The notes beneath the pieces were generated by a model. That model did no database searches. It was not told the DNA's origin and was given only the letters and a program-made list of their open reading frames with translations. From an uncultured Spirochaetia bacterium (GTDB lineage: Bacteria > Spirochaetota > Spirochaetia > JABEVK01): a stretch of DNA of 64,000 bases. The stretch's first letter is position 1, and the number at the start of each line of letters is the position of its first letter. The stretch is from assembly GCA_937960645.1 (NCBI GenBank), contig CALGPJ010000007.1, forward strand, positions 1 through 64,000, read 5' to 3'. The translations under genes and the position numbers were made by a program. Of the stretch, positions 17,543 to 25,692 are shown in pieces.

Positions 17543-20212
17543 GTGAAACCTGAGGTCATCTACTTTGAAGGTAACAAGGTAACATCTATATCGAAAGATG
17601 TTTTTGATTCTGTCGGTGTCAGAGGAACCCAGCTTCTCGAGTTGGCCCAATTGGGGCTCCCGATTCCTCCAGGAATGATCATCAACCAGGAATTGGCCAC
17701 CACTTTCCGCGACGATCTTTTCGATTCGCAGCTCGTAAAGATGCTCAAGACGGTATCGACCAAAATGGGCAAGACGTGGGCAGACCCCAATACCCCCTTA
17801 CTGCTCAAGCTCGTGATCAGTCCCCCCCTGCAGATCAGCTCGTATCCTTCCATTCACAATGTTGGACTCACGACCAGTACCATCGAGGGCTTTGCTAAAA
17901 ATACCAGCCCAGCCTTTGCGGTCGGTGAGCTTTTCTTCCTTGTCAAAGGGATTGTTGCGCTGGAAAATAAGATCTTCGAAGTCAAACCCCAGGCGGACCG
18001 GCAGGCAAAAGTCGAACAAGTCAAGGCTCTGACCAAAACGGTGCCCGCTGTCAAGACGGTGGCGGATGTCGTCAAAGTCATCGAGGATTTTGCTCAAAAA
18101 ACCGAGAGTCTTCTTGGTAAGGACTTTTTTACCCATCCCAAGTCCCAATTGATGTATCTTCTGAAAAGGATCAAAGACCTTTTGATCTTCGAGGAAAAAG
18201 CGGAGGATTCCGGGCCCAACGACACGGCTATCATCATTCAGCCGATGGTCTACGGCAATTTCGGAAATAATTCTCTCTCCGGCCGATGTTTCACTCGAAA
18301 TGTGATCACCGGAGAAGCAAAAATCCAAGGGAGTTTCCACAAGGGCGTTTTCCATTCCGAGGAAGAGGGGCTGGAAATCGAGAAACTCGACAAACAATTC
18401 TACACCGTACTGACCAGTGCTTCACAAAAACTCGAGGGTAAGCTCAAAGAAATTCGGGAAATTCGCTTTACAGTCGAAAACGGTCAGATGTATTTGGTGG
18501 AACAGCGCCATGTCACGGACAAAAGCACACGCGCGGATATCGCTCTTTATCTGGATCTCTTGAAGAAGGGACTCATCGACGAAAAGTTTGTGGTGACATC
18601 CATCAAGACGGACCAACTGGACGAGTTGCTGCATCCCGTGATCAAACCCGAATCGGTGAAAAACCTCCCTGTGTTTCGCGGGGGTATTTCCGGAGCGCCC
18701 GGGGCGGCCATCGGCCGGGTTTATTTCACCGCGGATGATCTGATTTCAGCGGTCAAAAATGCTCAAAAAAATAACGAAGACACCCGGATGATCCTGGTGA
18801 TGCCGGCAACGTACGCGAACGATGTCAAAGGGGTCGAGGCTTCCTCCGGTGTCCTTTCCTGTGAAGGGGGGTATTCCGCGCATGCGAGCGTGGTTGCACG
18901 ACAGTACGGAAAGGTGTCCCTGGTCAATCCCTCCATCAAGATCCTGACGGATAAAAAGGTCGCAAAAATCGGACAGTACACGATCAAGGAAGGGGACTAT
19001 ATTACCTTGAATGTACCCCACTATGGCGAGCCCTCGATCTACATTGGCAAAGCGGAATTGATGGAAAACAAGCCCGAGACCAGCGGCCTGTTGGATTTTC
19101 TTACTATCGTCAAGAAACACCTGCGCCACTTCAACGTTCGTGCCAACGCCGATTCTCCCTCGTCAGCCGAATTGGCTCTCAAGTTTGGTGCCGAGGGCAT
19201 TGGGCTGTGTAGAACCGAACACATGTTCTTCGATGCGTCGCGGATCAATGTCTTCCGAGAGATGATTTTTGCCGAGAACAAAGAGGAACGAGTCAAGGTC
19301 TTGAAAAAACTTCAGGTGATGCAGAAAAAGGACTTCACCGGAATCTTTAAGGCCATGGCCGGAAAAGAAGTCACCATCCGCCTCCTGGATGCCCCCTTTC
19401 ACGAGTTCCTTCCTCACAACAAGGCCGAGGCAGAGGAGTATCTCCAGTATCTCAAGCAAAAACCTGGCGGTACCAAACTCACCATCGACGCCATTTTAAG
19501 CCGGACCGACGAATTGCATGAGTTCAATCCGATGCTCGGTCATCGCGGCTCCCGTATTGCGGTGACCTATCCGGAAATCTACGAGATGCAAGTAACGGCC
19601 ATCCTCGAGGCGGCTTATGAATTGCAAAAAGCCAAGGTCGAAGTTCATCCGGAGATCATGTTACCGGTAATCATGAACGATCATGAGCTCAAACTCTTGA
19701 TATACGGTAAGAAGATTGAAGGCCTGGTATATAAGGGGCTATTGGAGGTTGCCGAAGAGGTCCACCAACGCAACAAGGAACAAAAGCCAATCCACTTCAA
19801 AGTGGGAACGATGGTCGAAATTCCTGCCGCCGCCGTGACTGCGGGAAGACTTGCGAAATACGCCGAGTTTTTCAGCTTTGGAACAAACGATTTGACCCAA
19901 ACTACCCTGGGCCTATCCCGGGACGACTTCAACTCGTTCATGCCCGATTATACCCAATACGATCTTTTTACAGGAAATCCCTTCAAGTTCCTCGACGAGG
20001 CTGTCAAGGAAATGATCGCCATGGGGGTGAAGCGCGGCAAACTGACACGTCCTGATCTGATCACCGGTCTGTGTGGTGAACAGGGGGCGGTCCCCGAAAA
20101 CATCGAGTTTCTGATGGATGTCGGACTGGACTACGTTTCGTGTTCCCCGTATCAGATTCCCAATGCAATGCTCGCGATCGCACAGTTGAACATCAAGAAA
20201 GGTATCGTTTAA
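17543..20212 (+). CDS. Pyruvate phosphate dikinase-like protein with degenerate ATP-grasp
   Basis: An 889-residue protein of PPDK length and order: N-terminal ATP-grasp-like region (1-345), swivelling phosphohistidine domain (375-510) and C-terminal PEP/pyruvate barrel (520-889). The phosphohistidine H447 (Y-S-A-H-A-S-V-V-A-R) and barrel motifs C-R-T-E-H-M-F, R-L-L-D-A-P-F-H-E-F-L-P, M-V-E-I-P, G-T-N-D-L-T-Q and catalytic Cys in G-L-C-G-E-Q-G are intact. In the ATP-grasp part, G-G-K-G-A-N-L becomes G-V-R-G-T-Q-L (25-31), V-R-S-G-A-R becomes V-I-S-P-P-L (91-96), and D-I-E-F-T-I-E becomes E-I-R-F-T-V-E (305-311). It may not use ATP. The start is GTG 17543 after AAGGGGGA. A strong terminator follows. 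Confidence 0.82.
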   Translation: MKPEVIYFEGNKVTSISKDVFDSVGVRGTQLLELAQLGLPIPPGMIINQELATTFRDDLFDSQLVKMLKTVSTKMGKTWADPNTPLLLKLVISPPLQISSYPSIHNVGLTTSTIEGFAKNTSPAFAVGELFFLVKGIVALENKIFEVKPQADRQAKVEQVKALTKTVPAVKTVADVVKVIEDFAQKTESLLGKDFFTHPKSQLMYLLKRIKDLLIFEEKAEDSGPNDTAIIIQPMVYGNFGNNSLSGRCFTRNVITGEAKIQGSFHKGVFHSEEEGLEIEKLDKQFYTVLTSASQKLEGKLKEIREIRFTVENGQMYLVEQRHVTDKSTRADIALYLDLLKKGLIDEKFVVTSIKTDQLDELLHPVIKPESVKNLPVFRGGISGAPGAAIGRVYFTADDLISAVKNAQKNNEDTRMILVMPATYANDVKGVEASSGVLSCEGGYSAHASVVARQYGKVSLVNPSIKILTDKKVAKIGQYTIKEGDYITLNVPHYGEPSIYIGKAELMENKPETSGLLDFLTIVKKHLRHFNVRANADSPSSAELALKFGAEGIGLCRTEHMFFDASRINVFREMIFAENKEERVKVLKKLQVMQKKDFTGIFKAMAGKEVTIRLLDAPFHEFLPHNKAEAEEYLQYLKQKPGGTKLTIDAILSRTDELHEFNPMLGHRGSRIAVTYPEIYEMQVTAILEAAYELQKAKVEVHPEIMLPVIMNDHELKLLIYGKKIEGLVYKGLLEVAEEVHQRNKEQKPIHFKVGTMVEIPAAAVTAGRLAKYAEFFSFGTNDLTQTTLGLSRDDFNSFMPDYTQYDLFTGNPFKFLDEAVKEMIAMGVKRGKLTRPDLITGLCGEQGAVPENIEFLMDVGLDYVSCSPYQIPNAMLAIAQLNIKKGIV

Positions 20213-20230
20213 GAGTTCTTGTAAAAGATA

Positions 20231-20258
20231 AAGGCTGCCCTTACGGCAGCCTTTTTTT
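20231..20258 (+). terminator. Rho-independent terminator after the PPDK-like gene
   Basis: AAGGCTGCC (20231-20239) pairs with GGCAGCCTT (20245-20253), 5-base loop, T tract to 20258. Its position between convergent genes suggests it may also stop transcription of the minus-strand gene ending at 20280. Confidence 0.88.
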
Positions 20259-20279
20259 GTTTTCAGGCCCTGTAAGCTC

Positions 20280-20828
20280 TTAAAAAGTGAATCGCAACAA
20301 CGGGAGCTTGTCGGTGATGACTTGGGCCGCTTTTTTGGCGTCGCCTTGGGGAACCCCGGCTTCCCGGTTCAAGGTTTTTTCGAAGAAGGAATGAATCGAT
20401 TGAAAGACATCCGAGAGGTCGAAAAACACGATGGCGAAATTATTTCCTGTGGGCTTGAGTACCGTGAAACTCGTGTAAGTCATGACGGGTTCTTGACTGA
20501 CGTAGAGTTTGGCGTCGTTCTTGCATACGAACTTTATCAGTTCGTTGTAACGATGCGGGATGCTCTCGCTGTTGGAACGATGAATGGGGTCCAGGTGCTT
20601 GTTGGGGTAGGTAGGCGGCTCCACGAGGACGTAGAGCTTCTTGCCGTCGCTCTGAAAGGTCAATCCATCTTCGGCCAGGTAGATTTCCTTGACCCCGCCG
20701 TAACTGATCACCTCGTAACGAGAGTAACTGCTGTTTTCAGAAAACAGGCTGGTGACGATGTAGCCGCTTTCTTTCGGTAGTTGATTAGTCTGATAGGCTT
20801 GAAACAAATCGAGAGCTTTAATCGACAT
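20280..20828 (-). CDS. Unknown cytosolic protein
   Basis: A 182-residue protein with no signal peptide or membrane helix. The start ATG 20828 has GGGGGA 5 bases upstream, a strong ribosome site. Visible features are a beta-rich first half (Y-I-V-T-S-L-F-S-E-N, K-K-L-Y-V-L-V-E-P-P) and a helical C-terminus ending L-P-L-L-R-F-T-F. It is a single gene between the filament-locus terminator and the large TPR gene. I do not recognise the family. Confidence 0.65.
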   Translation of the reverse strand: MSIKALDLFQAYQTNQLPKESGYIVTSLFSENSSYSRYEVISYGGVKEIYLAEDGLTFQSDGKKLYVLVEPPTYPNKHLDPIHRSNSESIPHRYNELIKFVCKNDAKLYVSQEPVMTYTSFTVLKPTGNNFAIVFFDLSDVFQSIHSFFEKTLNREAGVPQGDAKKAAQVITDKLPLLRFTF

Positions 20829-20912
20829 TTCATCCCCCTTTCGTTTCTATCATACATGACTTTCAAAGTCTTGGGAAGGACCGCGATGACAACGGAACAA
20901 TCTCGGATTCAT

Positions 20913-22724
20913 TCAGGTTTTTTGGTGCTTTTTCAGGAGGGCCGCCAAATCTTCTTTGCTTTTGGTGTGATGGGGGAAGATAGCCAGGTGCTCCCGGTAT
21001 TCGGCGGCGGCCAAGTCGAAGAGGCCAAGTTTTTCGTAAGCCTTGGCGAACGAATAGTGCAGGCCATGATCGTTCAACCGCTGGATGACCTGAAACTTGA
21101 ACCTCTCGGCTCGCTCTGTCTGGTTCATTTTATAGAGCAGGTAAAAGAGATGTAAAATTGCCCTGCGATTTTCCGGTGACTTGCGCAGCTGACGGACCCA
21201 GATGGCGTAGGAGGCCGAGTAGTTCTCGAGGATCCTTTCAGCTTCGGCCAGGGTGGTCCAGTCCAGATCGTGATCGCTGTCGATCTTGAGATTCTCGAGG
21301 ATGAGGTGGCGGGCTTTTTCGGCTTCACCAGTTTTGAGAAGGAGATGGGCATAGATTCGGTTCAGATCGGCATGATGGCGACGCCGTTTCTGGTGGCAGT
21401 ATTCCAGGATGTCCCGAGAGGGCGGCGGATCATCGATCTTCAAATAGAGCTCGAGGGTTTGATCGTCTTCGGGATCGAGCTCCAGAGCCTTCGATAGCCA
21501 AAGCTGGGCGTCGTGGCGATTGTCTTGCTTGATGTACACCTCGCCAAGGACGGAAAAAAGCAAGGGGTCCGATGGGTAAACTTTCAGGGCTTTTTTGAGG
21601 TTCTGAACGTGATCGACCCCTTCCCGGGAAAGTTTGGCATCCACAAGCACTTTGAAATAGTGGTATTTCGGGGATTCGGGGTACCTATCTTGAAAGACTC
21701 GCAATTCATGACGTGCTTCCTCCCAACGTCGAGACTCACAAAGGTACTTGAGCAGAGTCAGGCTAACTTCCTCATCAGGAGCGAGTTTGAGTCCCTGCCG
21801 GAGGTGGTTGATGGCCTTGTTGATGTTGCCCAAATGGTAGTAGGATAGCCCTACCAAAAAGTGTAAACGCGGGTGTCTTCGATTTTTGAGTGCCTTCAGG
21901 GCGTAGAAGATTGCCTGGCGGTAGCGCCCCGTTTCGAATTGGGTCCGGGCCACGAGGGGAAAGACATCGTCCAGGCTTGGTAATGCGCGCTCGGGCGCCA
22001 GTTTGTGGATGACTCCTTCCCAGTGCTGGGCCTCCTCGAACAAGCCCAGTCGATGGGCAAGTTCCCAGAGATTCAATGAAAAAGACAGATCGTGAGGCTC
22101 TTCCCTGTGCAGCTCTCGATAGAGCGCGTAGGACGAGGTAAGCTCGCCCAGCTCTCGGAAACTGGCGGCAAGATAGAGACGGACCAGAAATTCCCGGTGG
22201 CCGTTGTTCATCAGGAAGATCAACGCATCTTTTGCCGGCTGATATTTTTCCTTGCGAAACGCGTCGATGGCCCAGACCAAAATACTGTTCAGGTAGAGCT
22301 GGTAGATTCCGGAATGGTGGGGGTTCTTCATCACCGCGATTTCCAGGACCTGACGGGCCTGGTCCGTTTTGCGGGTTTTTAGCAATGACCAGCCTAGAAA
22401 GGCCTCGAATTGTCGGTGTTGGAGTCCAAGCTCCCTTGCCTGCAGAAACTGAATCACCGCCATCGAAAATTTTCGGGCACTGAGGTAGGCCCTGCCCAGA
22501 TGAAAGTAGGCCAGTCCGTCCTCGGGGAATCGCGCGATGTGGGTGAGCAGGGCCAGAATCGCCTCTCCGGTCCTGTTCATGGCAAGGTAACACCGCCCAA
22601 TCATGATCCATGCGTCCGACCTCCCCAGGGACTCGCATTCCAGAAAGCACTTCAAGGCATTCCGGTAATCTCGCTTTCTTCCTGATTTGAGGCCCTCTTG
22701 CCAGATCTCTTGTTCTCTCGACAT
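20913..22724 (-). CDS. Large tetratricopeptide-repeat protein
   Basis: A 603-residue protein made almost entirely of TPR helical pairs. Examples are A-Y-F-H-L-G-R-A-Y-L near residue 75, H-F-L-V-G-L-S-Y-Y-H-L-G-N near 290 and L-F-S-V-L-G-E-V-Y-I-K-Q near 395. There is no signal peptide or membrane segment, so it is probably a cytosolic scaffold. I chose ATG 22724; an upstream in-frame ATG (22781) would overlap the purB start and leave no room for its promoter. The ribosome site before 22724 (C-G-G-A-A-A-A-C) is weak, so the start is uncertain. Divergent from purB. No specific partner can be inferred. Confidence 0.75.
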   Translation of the reverse strand: MSREQEIWQEGLKSGRKRDYRNALKCFLECESLGRSDAWIMIGRCYLAMNRTGEAILALLTHIARFPEDGLAYFHLGRAYLSARKFSMAVIQFLQARELGLQHRQFEAFLGWSLLKTRKTDQARQVLEIAVMKNPHHSGIYQLYLNSILVWAIDAFRKEKYQPAKDALIFLMNNGHREFLVRLYLAASFRELGELTSSYALYRELHREEPHDLSFSLNLWELAHRLGLFEEAQHWEGVIHKLAPERALPSLDDVFPLVARTQFETGRYRQAIFYALKALKNRRHPRLHFLVGLSYYHLGNINKAINHLRQGLKLAPDEEVSLTLLKYLCESRRWEEARHELRVFQDRYPESPKYHYFKVLVDAKLSREGVDHVQNLKKALKVYPSDPLLFSVLGEVYIKQDNRHDAQLWLSKALELDPEDDQTLELYLKIDDPPPSRDILEYCHQKRRRHHADLNRIYAHLLLKTGEAEKARHLILENLKIDSDHDLDWTTLAEAERILENYSASYAIWVRQLRKSPENRRAILHLFYLLYKMNQTERAERFKFQVIQRLNDHGLHYSFAKAYEKLGLFDLAAAEYREHLAIFPHHTKSKEDLAALLKKHQKT

Positions 22725-22745
22725 GTTTTCCGACTTCTTCGATGT

Positions 22746-22774
22746 TTGACAAAAAAATCCGAAGTGTCTAGTAT
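22746..22774 (+). promoter_or_regulatory. purB promoter, predicted leaderless start
   Basis: Perfect TTGACA (22746-22751), 17-base spacer, TAGTAT (22769-22774). Only five bases separate the -10 from ATG 22780, so transcription should begin at or within about two bases of the start codon. No Shine-Dalgarno is present. Confidence 0.7.
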
Positions 22775-22779
22775 AGGCC

Positions 22780-24198
22780 ATGGAAAGTAGGCCGATTTTT
22801 CAAAATATTTCACCCATCGACCATCGCTACTCTCGGTCCGCTCCAGAGCTCTTCGAGTCTTTATCCTCCTACCTGTCTGAAGAAGCCGTTTTGAGGTACT
22901 GCATCCGATGTGAGGCAGCCTTACTCAAAGTCCACCTCCGGAACTTTCTCCCCGACCGGCGTCAGATTCTGGAGCCTCAGATCGACGCGGCCGTGAACAA
23001 GGTGAGGATCGAAGAAGTCTATGAGGAAGAAGAAAGGACGCAGCACAATATTCGGGCCCTGGTTAATGTGTTCAAGAGGTACGTGCCCGATCCCTTGAAA
23101 GCCTATGTCCATTTGGGGGCCACGAGCGTCGACATCCTGGATACCGCGCAGTCCCTACGGTACAAGGAACTTTTTCAACGTGTCGTTCTTTCCGAGATGC
23201 AGGAACTTCACCAGGAAATGATTCGCCTGGCCGAAACCCATGCCGATACCGTGCAGTGCGGTCGCACCCATGGCCAGTGGGCCGTACCCCTAACGTTCGG
23301 TTATGCCATGGCCGAATACGTGAGTCGTTTTGGTAAATGTTTGAACGAGGTTCGTCTTCGGTCGGAGGACCTCAGGGGAAAGTGGGCCGGGGCCGTCGGG
23401 GCCTACAATGCGCAAAGCGTTCTCCACCAGGATCCACTGGCGCTCGAGGCCGAGTACCTTGGCCTTCTCGGATTGAATCGGAGCGACCATTCGACCCAGA
23501 TGGTGGAACCCGAATACCTCCTTCGTCTTCTTTTGGAGGTGAACGTGGCCTTCGGTATCCTGGCCAACCTGGCCGATGACCTTCGACATCTTCAGCGAAG
23601 CGAAATCGCCGAGGTCCGAGAACATTTTTCCCAGGAGCAGGTGGGATCCAGCACCATGCCTCAGAAACGAAATCCCTGGAATTGCGAACATGTCAAAAGC
23701 CTTTGGAAGACCTTTAGCCCGCGGGTGATGACCCTGTTTTGGGATCAAATCAGCGAACACCAACGCGACCTTTCCAACAGTGCCAGTTCACGGTTTAGCG
23801 CCGAGTTCGTCAGCGGATTCGTGTTCGCGGTGAATCGAATGAAAAAGGTGCTCAAAGGGCTTCATGTCGATCGCGAGCGGATGCAACAAAACCTGAGAAA
23901 CAGCGGAGATTCGGTTTTGGCCGAGGCCGTCTACATTCTCCTGGCCCTGGAGGGGGACGAGCAGGCCCATGAAACCGTCCGCCAGATCACCCTGGAGAAA
24001 GAGCAGACCGGTCGTCGTCTCCTGGATGTTTTGAAACTTCGGAAAGAGGCCTGGGAGCGTCTGGTCCGCGGTTTGGCCAGGGTTGGCAATACATCCCCCG
24101 AGGATTTTTTTGCATCACCCGAGGGCTACATCGGCCTTGCCCCTAAGTTGGCGCGCCAAATAGCCACGGACTGGAAGAGCCGGCATCGGGACCGATGA
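22780..24198 (+). CDS. purB: Adenylosuccinate lyase
   Basis: A 472-residue cytosolic enzyme acting twice in purine synthesis: it splits SAICAR to AICAR (the substrate of the split PurH) and adenylosuccinate to AMP. The fumarase-superfamily signature G-S-S-T-M-P-Q-K-R-N-P sits at 289-299. H89 (R-T-Q-H-N) and H164 (G-R-T-H-G-Q) match catalytic-region histidines, and H-L-G-A-T-S-V-D is at 111-118. The N-terminus I-S-P-I-D-H-R-Y-S matches the E. coli-type long PurB, which supports ATG 22780. It heads a run purB-guaB-purA-guaA. Confidence 0.96.
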   Translation: MESRPIFQNISPIDHRYSRSAPELFESLSSYLSEEAVLRYCIRCEAALLKVHLRNFLPDRRQILEPQIDAAVNKVRIEEVYEEEERTQHNIRALVNVFKRYVPDPLKAYVHLGATSVDILDTAQSLRYKELFQRVVLSEMQELHQEMIRLAETHADTVQCGRTHGQWAVPLTFGYAMAEYVSRFGKCLNEVRLRSEDLRGKWAGAVGAYNAQSVLHQDPLALEAEYLGLLGLNRSDHSTQMVEPEYLLRLLLEVNVAFGILANLADDLRHLQRSEIAEVREHFSQEQVGSSTMPQKRNPWNCEHVKSLWKTFSPRVMTLFWDQISEHQRDLSNSASSRFSAEFVSGFVFAVNRMKKVLKGLHVDRERMQQNLRNSGDSVLAEAVYILLALEGDEQAHETVRQITLEKEQTGRRLLDVLKLRKEAWERLVRGLARVGNTSPEDFFASPEGYIGLAPKLARQIATDWKSRHRDR

Positions 24199-24232
24199 GC
24201 ATCGTCCATAAAAACCTTCATAGGAGGTAAAA

Positions 24233-25669
24233 TTGAACATACCAGAAACTTTAAGCTACGATGACGTACTCCTCGTCCCTTCCTACGCCGATTTTTTGCC
24301 GGCGGAGGCCGATGTCAAGACCCGATTGACGCGGACCTTGACCCTCAACGTTCCCATCATATCCGCGGCCATGGACACGGTGACCGAGGACAAGCTGGCG
24401 ATCGCTCTGGCCCTCCAGGGGGGAGTCGGTGTGATTCACCGCAATCTTCGGCCCGAGGTCCAAGCCCAGCAGGTGGCCAACGTCAAACGCTACCTCAATT
24501 GGGTCATCGAAAGACCCATCGTGGTCCACCTGGGGCAGACCGTAGCGGAGGTTCAAACCCTGATGAACGAGCATCGGGTCAGCGGTTTTCCGGTCGTGAA
24601 TGGAAACAAGCTGGTGGGAATCATCACCGGTCGTGACCTCAGGTTCTGTAACGATCACAACAAGCTTGTGGAACAGGTCATGACGCGGGATCCCATCGTG
24701 GAGAATCCGCCGGTAACCGTGGCCGAGGCGCAAAAAAAGTTCGATTTGCACAAAATTGAAAAATTGCCCGTGGTGGATTCCGAGGGCAACCTGACAGGTC
24801 TGATCACCGTGAAGGACCTGGAAAAACACCAGCAGTACCCCTTGGCGGCGACGGATGCTCACGGTCGGCTACTGGTGGGGGCGGCCGTATCGCCTCAAGA
24901 TTACGAGAGACGTATTCCGGTCCTGCTGGATTCCAAGGTAGATTTCGTGGTCATCGACACGGCCCATGGGGATAGCCGGAACGTGATCCGAGCCCTGGAG
25001 GCAATCAAGGGGAAGTGGTCCCTACCTGTGGTTGCGGGCAATGTCGCCACCCGGGATGGAACCCGGCGATTGATCGAAGCGGGGGCTGACGCCGTGAAGG
25101 TCGGGGTGGGGCCCGGGAGCATTTGCACTACCCGAGTGGTTGCCGGTATCGGTATGCCGCAATTCAGTGCCGTGCTGGAGTGCGCCGATGAGGCCGATAA
25201 GCACGGTATCCCGATCATCGCCGATGGAGGTATCAAGTTTTCCGGTGACATCACCAAGGCCATCGGGGCCGGAGCTTCTTCGGTGATGATCGGAAATCTT
25301 TTTGCCGGACTCAAAGAGGCTCCGGGAAGGGAAATCATCTTCGAGGGGCGCTATTTCAAAGAGTACCGCGGCATGGGCTCGCTCGCAGCTGTTCAGGCAG
25401 GTGGCGGCGACCGGTACAATATGCAATCCGGTATGCCCATCGTTCCCGAGGGAATCGAAGGGAGGGTCCCCTACAAGGGAGAATTGAAGGACTTTCTTCA
25501 TCAACTCGTGATGGGGCTCAAGAAGGGGATGGGATACACAGGCTGCCGGAACATCGAGGAATTGCGGCAGTACAAAAAGTTTGTTCGAATAACATCGGCC
25601 GGCCTGAGGGAGAGCCACGCACACGACGTGACCATCACGCAGGAAAGTCCGAACTATAGCAGAAACTAA
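24233..25669 (+). CDS. guaB: Inosine-5'-monophosphate dehydrogenase
   Basis: A 478-residue enzyme that oxidises IMP to XMP with NAD+, the committed step to GMP. The barrel is interrupted by two CBS domains (about 93-150 and 152-208), the usual nucleotide-sensing module. Catalytic C298 lies in G-P-G-S-I-C-T-T-R-V, and the flap and IMP site show M-Q-S-G-M-P-I-V-P-E-G. Translation starts at TTG 24233, fixed by AGGAGG (24222-24227) 5 bases upstream; no ATG is near. It lies 34 bases after purB and 23 before purA. Confidence 0.97.
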   Translation: MNIPETLSYDDVLLVPSYADFLPAEADVKTRLTRTLTLNVPIISAAMDTVTEDKLAIALALQGGVGVIHRNLRPEVQAQQVANVKRYLNWVIERPIVVHLGQTVAEVQTLMNEHRVSGFPVVNGNKLVGIITGRDLRFCNDHNKLVEQVMTRDPIVENPPVTVAEAQKKFDLHKIEKLPVVDSEGNLTGLITVKDLEKHQQYPLAATDAHGRLLVGAAVSPQDYERRIPVLLDSKVDFVVIDTAHGDSRNVIRALEAIKGKWSLPVVAGNVATRDGTRRLIEAGADAVKVGVGPGSICTTRVVAGIGMPQFSAVLECADEADKHGIPIIADGGIKFSGDITKAIGAGASSVMIGNLFAGLKEAPGREIIFEGRYFKEYRGMGSLAAVQAGGGDRYNMQSGMPIVPEGIEGRVPYKGELKDFLHQLVMGLKKGMGYTGCRNIEELRQYKKFVRITSAGLRESHAHDVTITQESPNYSRN

Positions 25670-25692
25670 GCAAAGAATCCTGGGGGAATAAC

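Noticed and set aside
20863..20876. Palindrome GACTTTCAAAGTC as a terminator
   Set aside because: No T tract on either strand; the stem is short and AT-rich.
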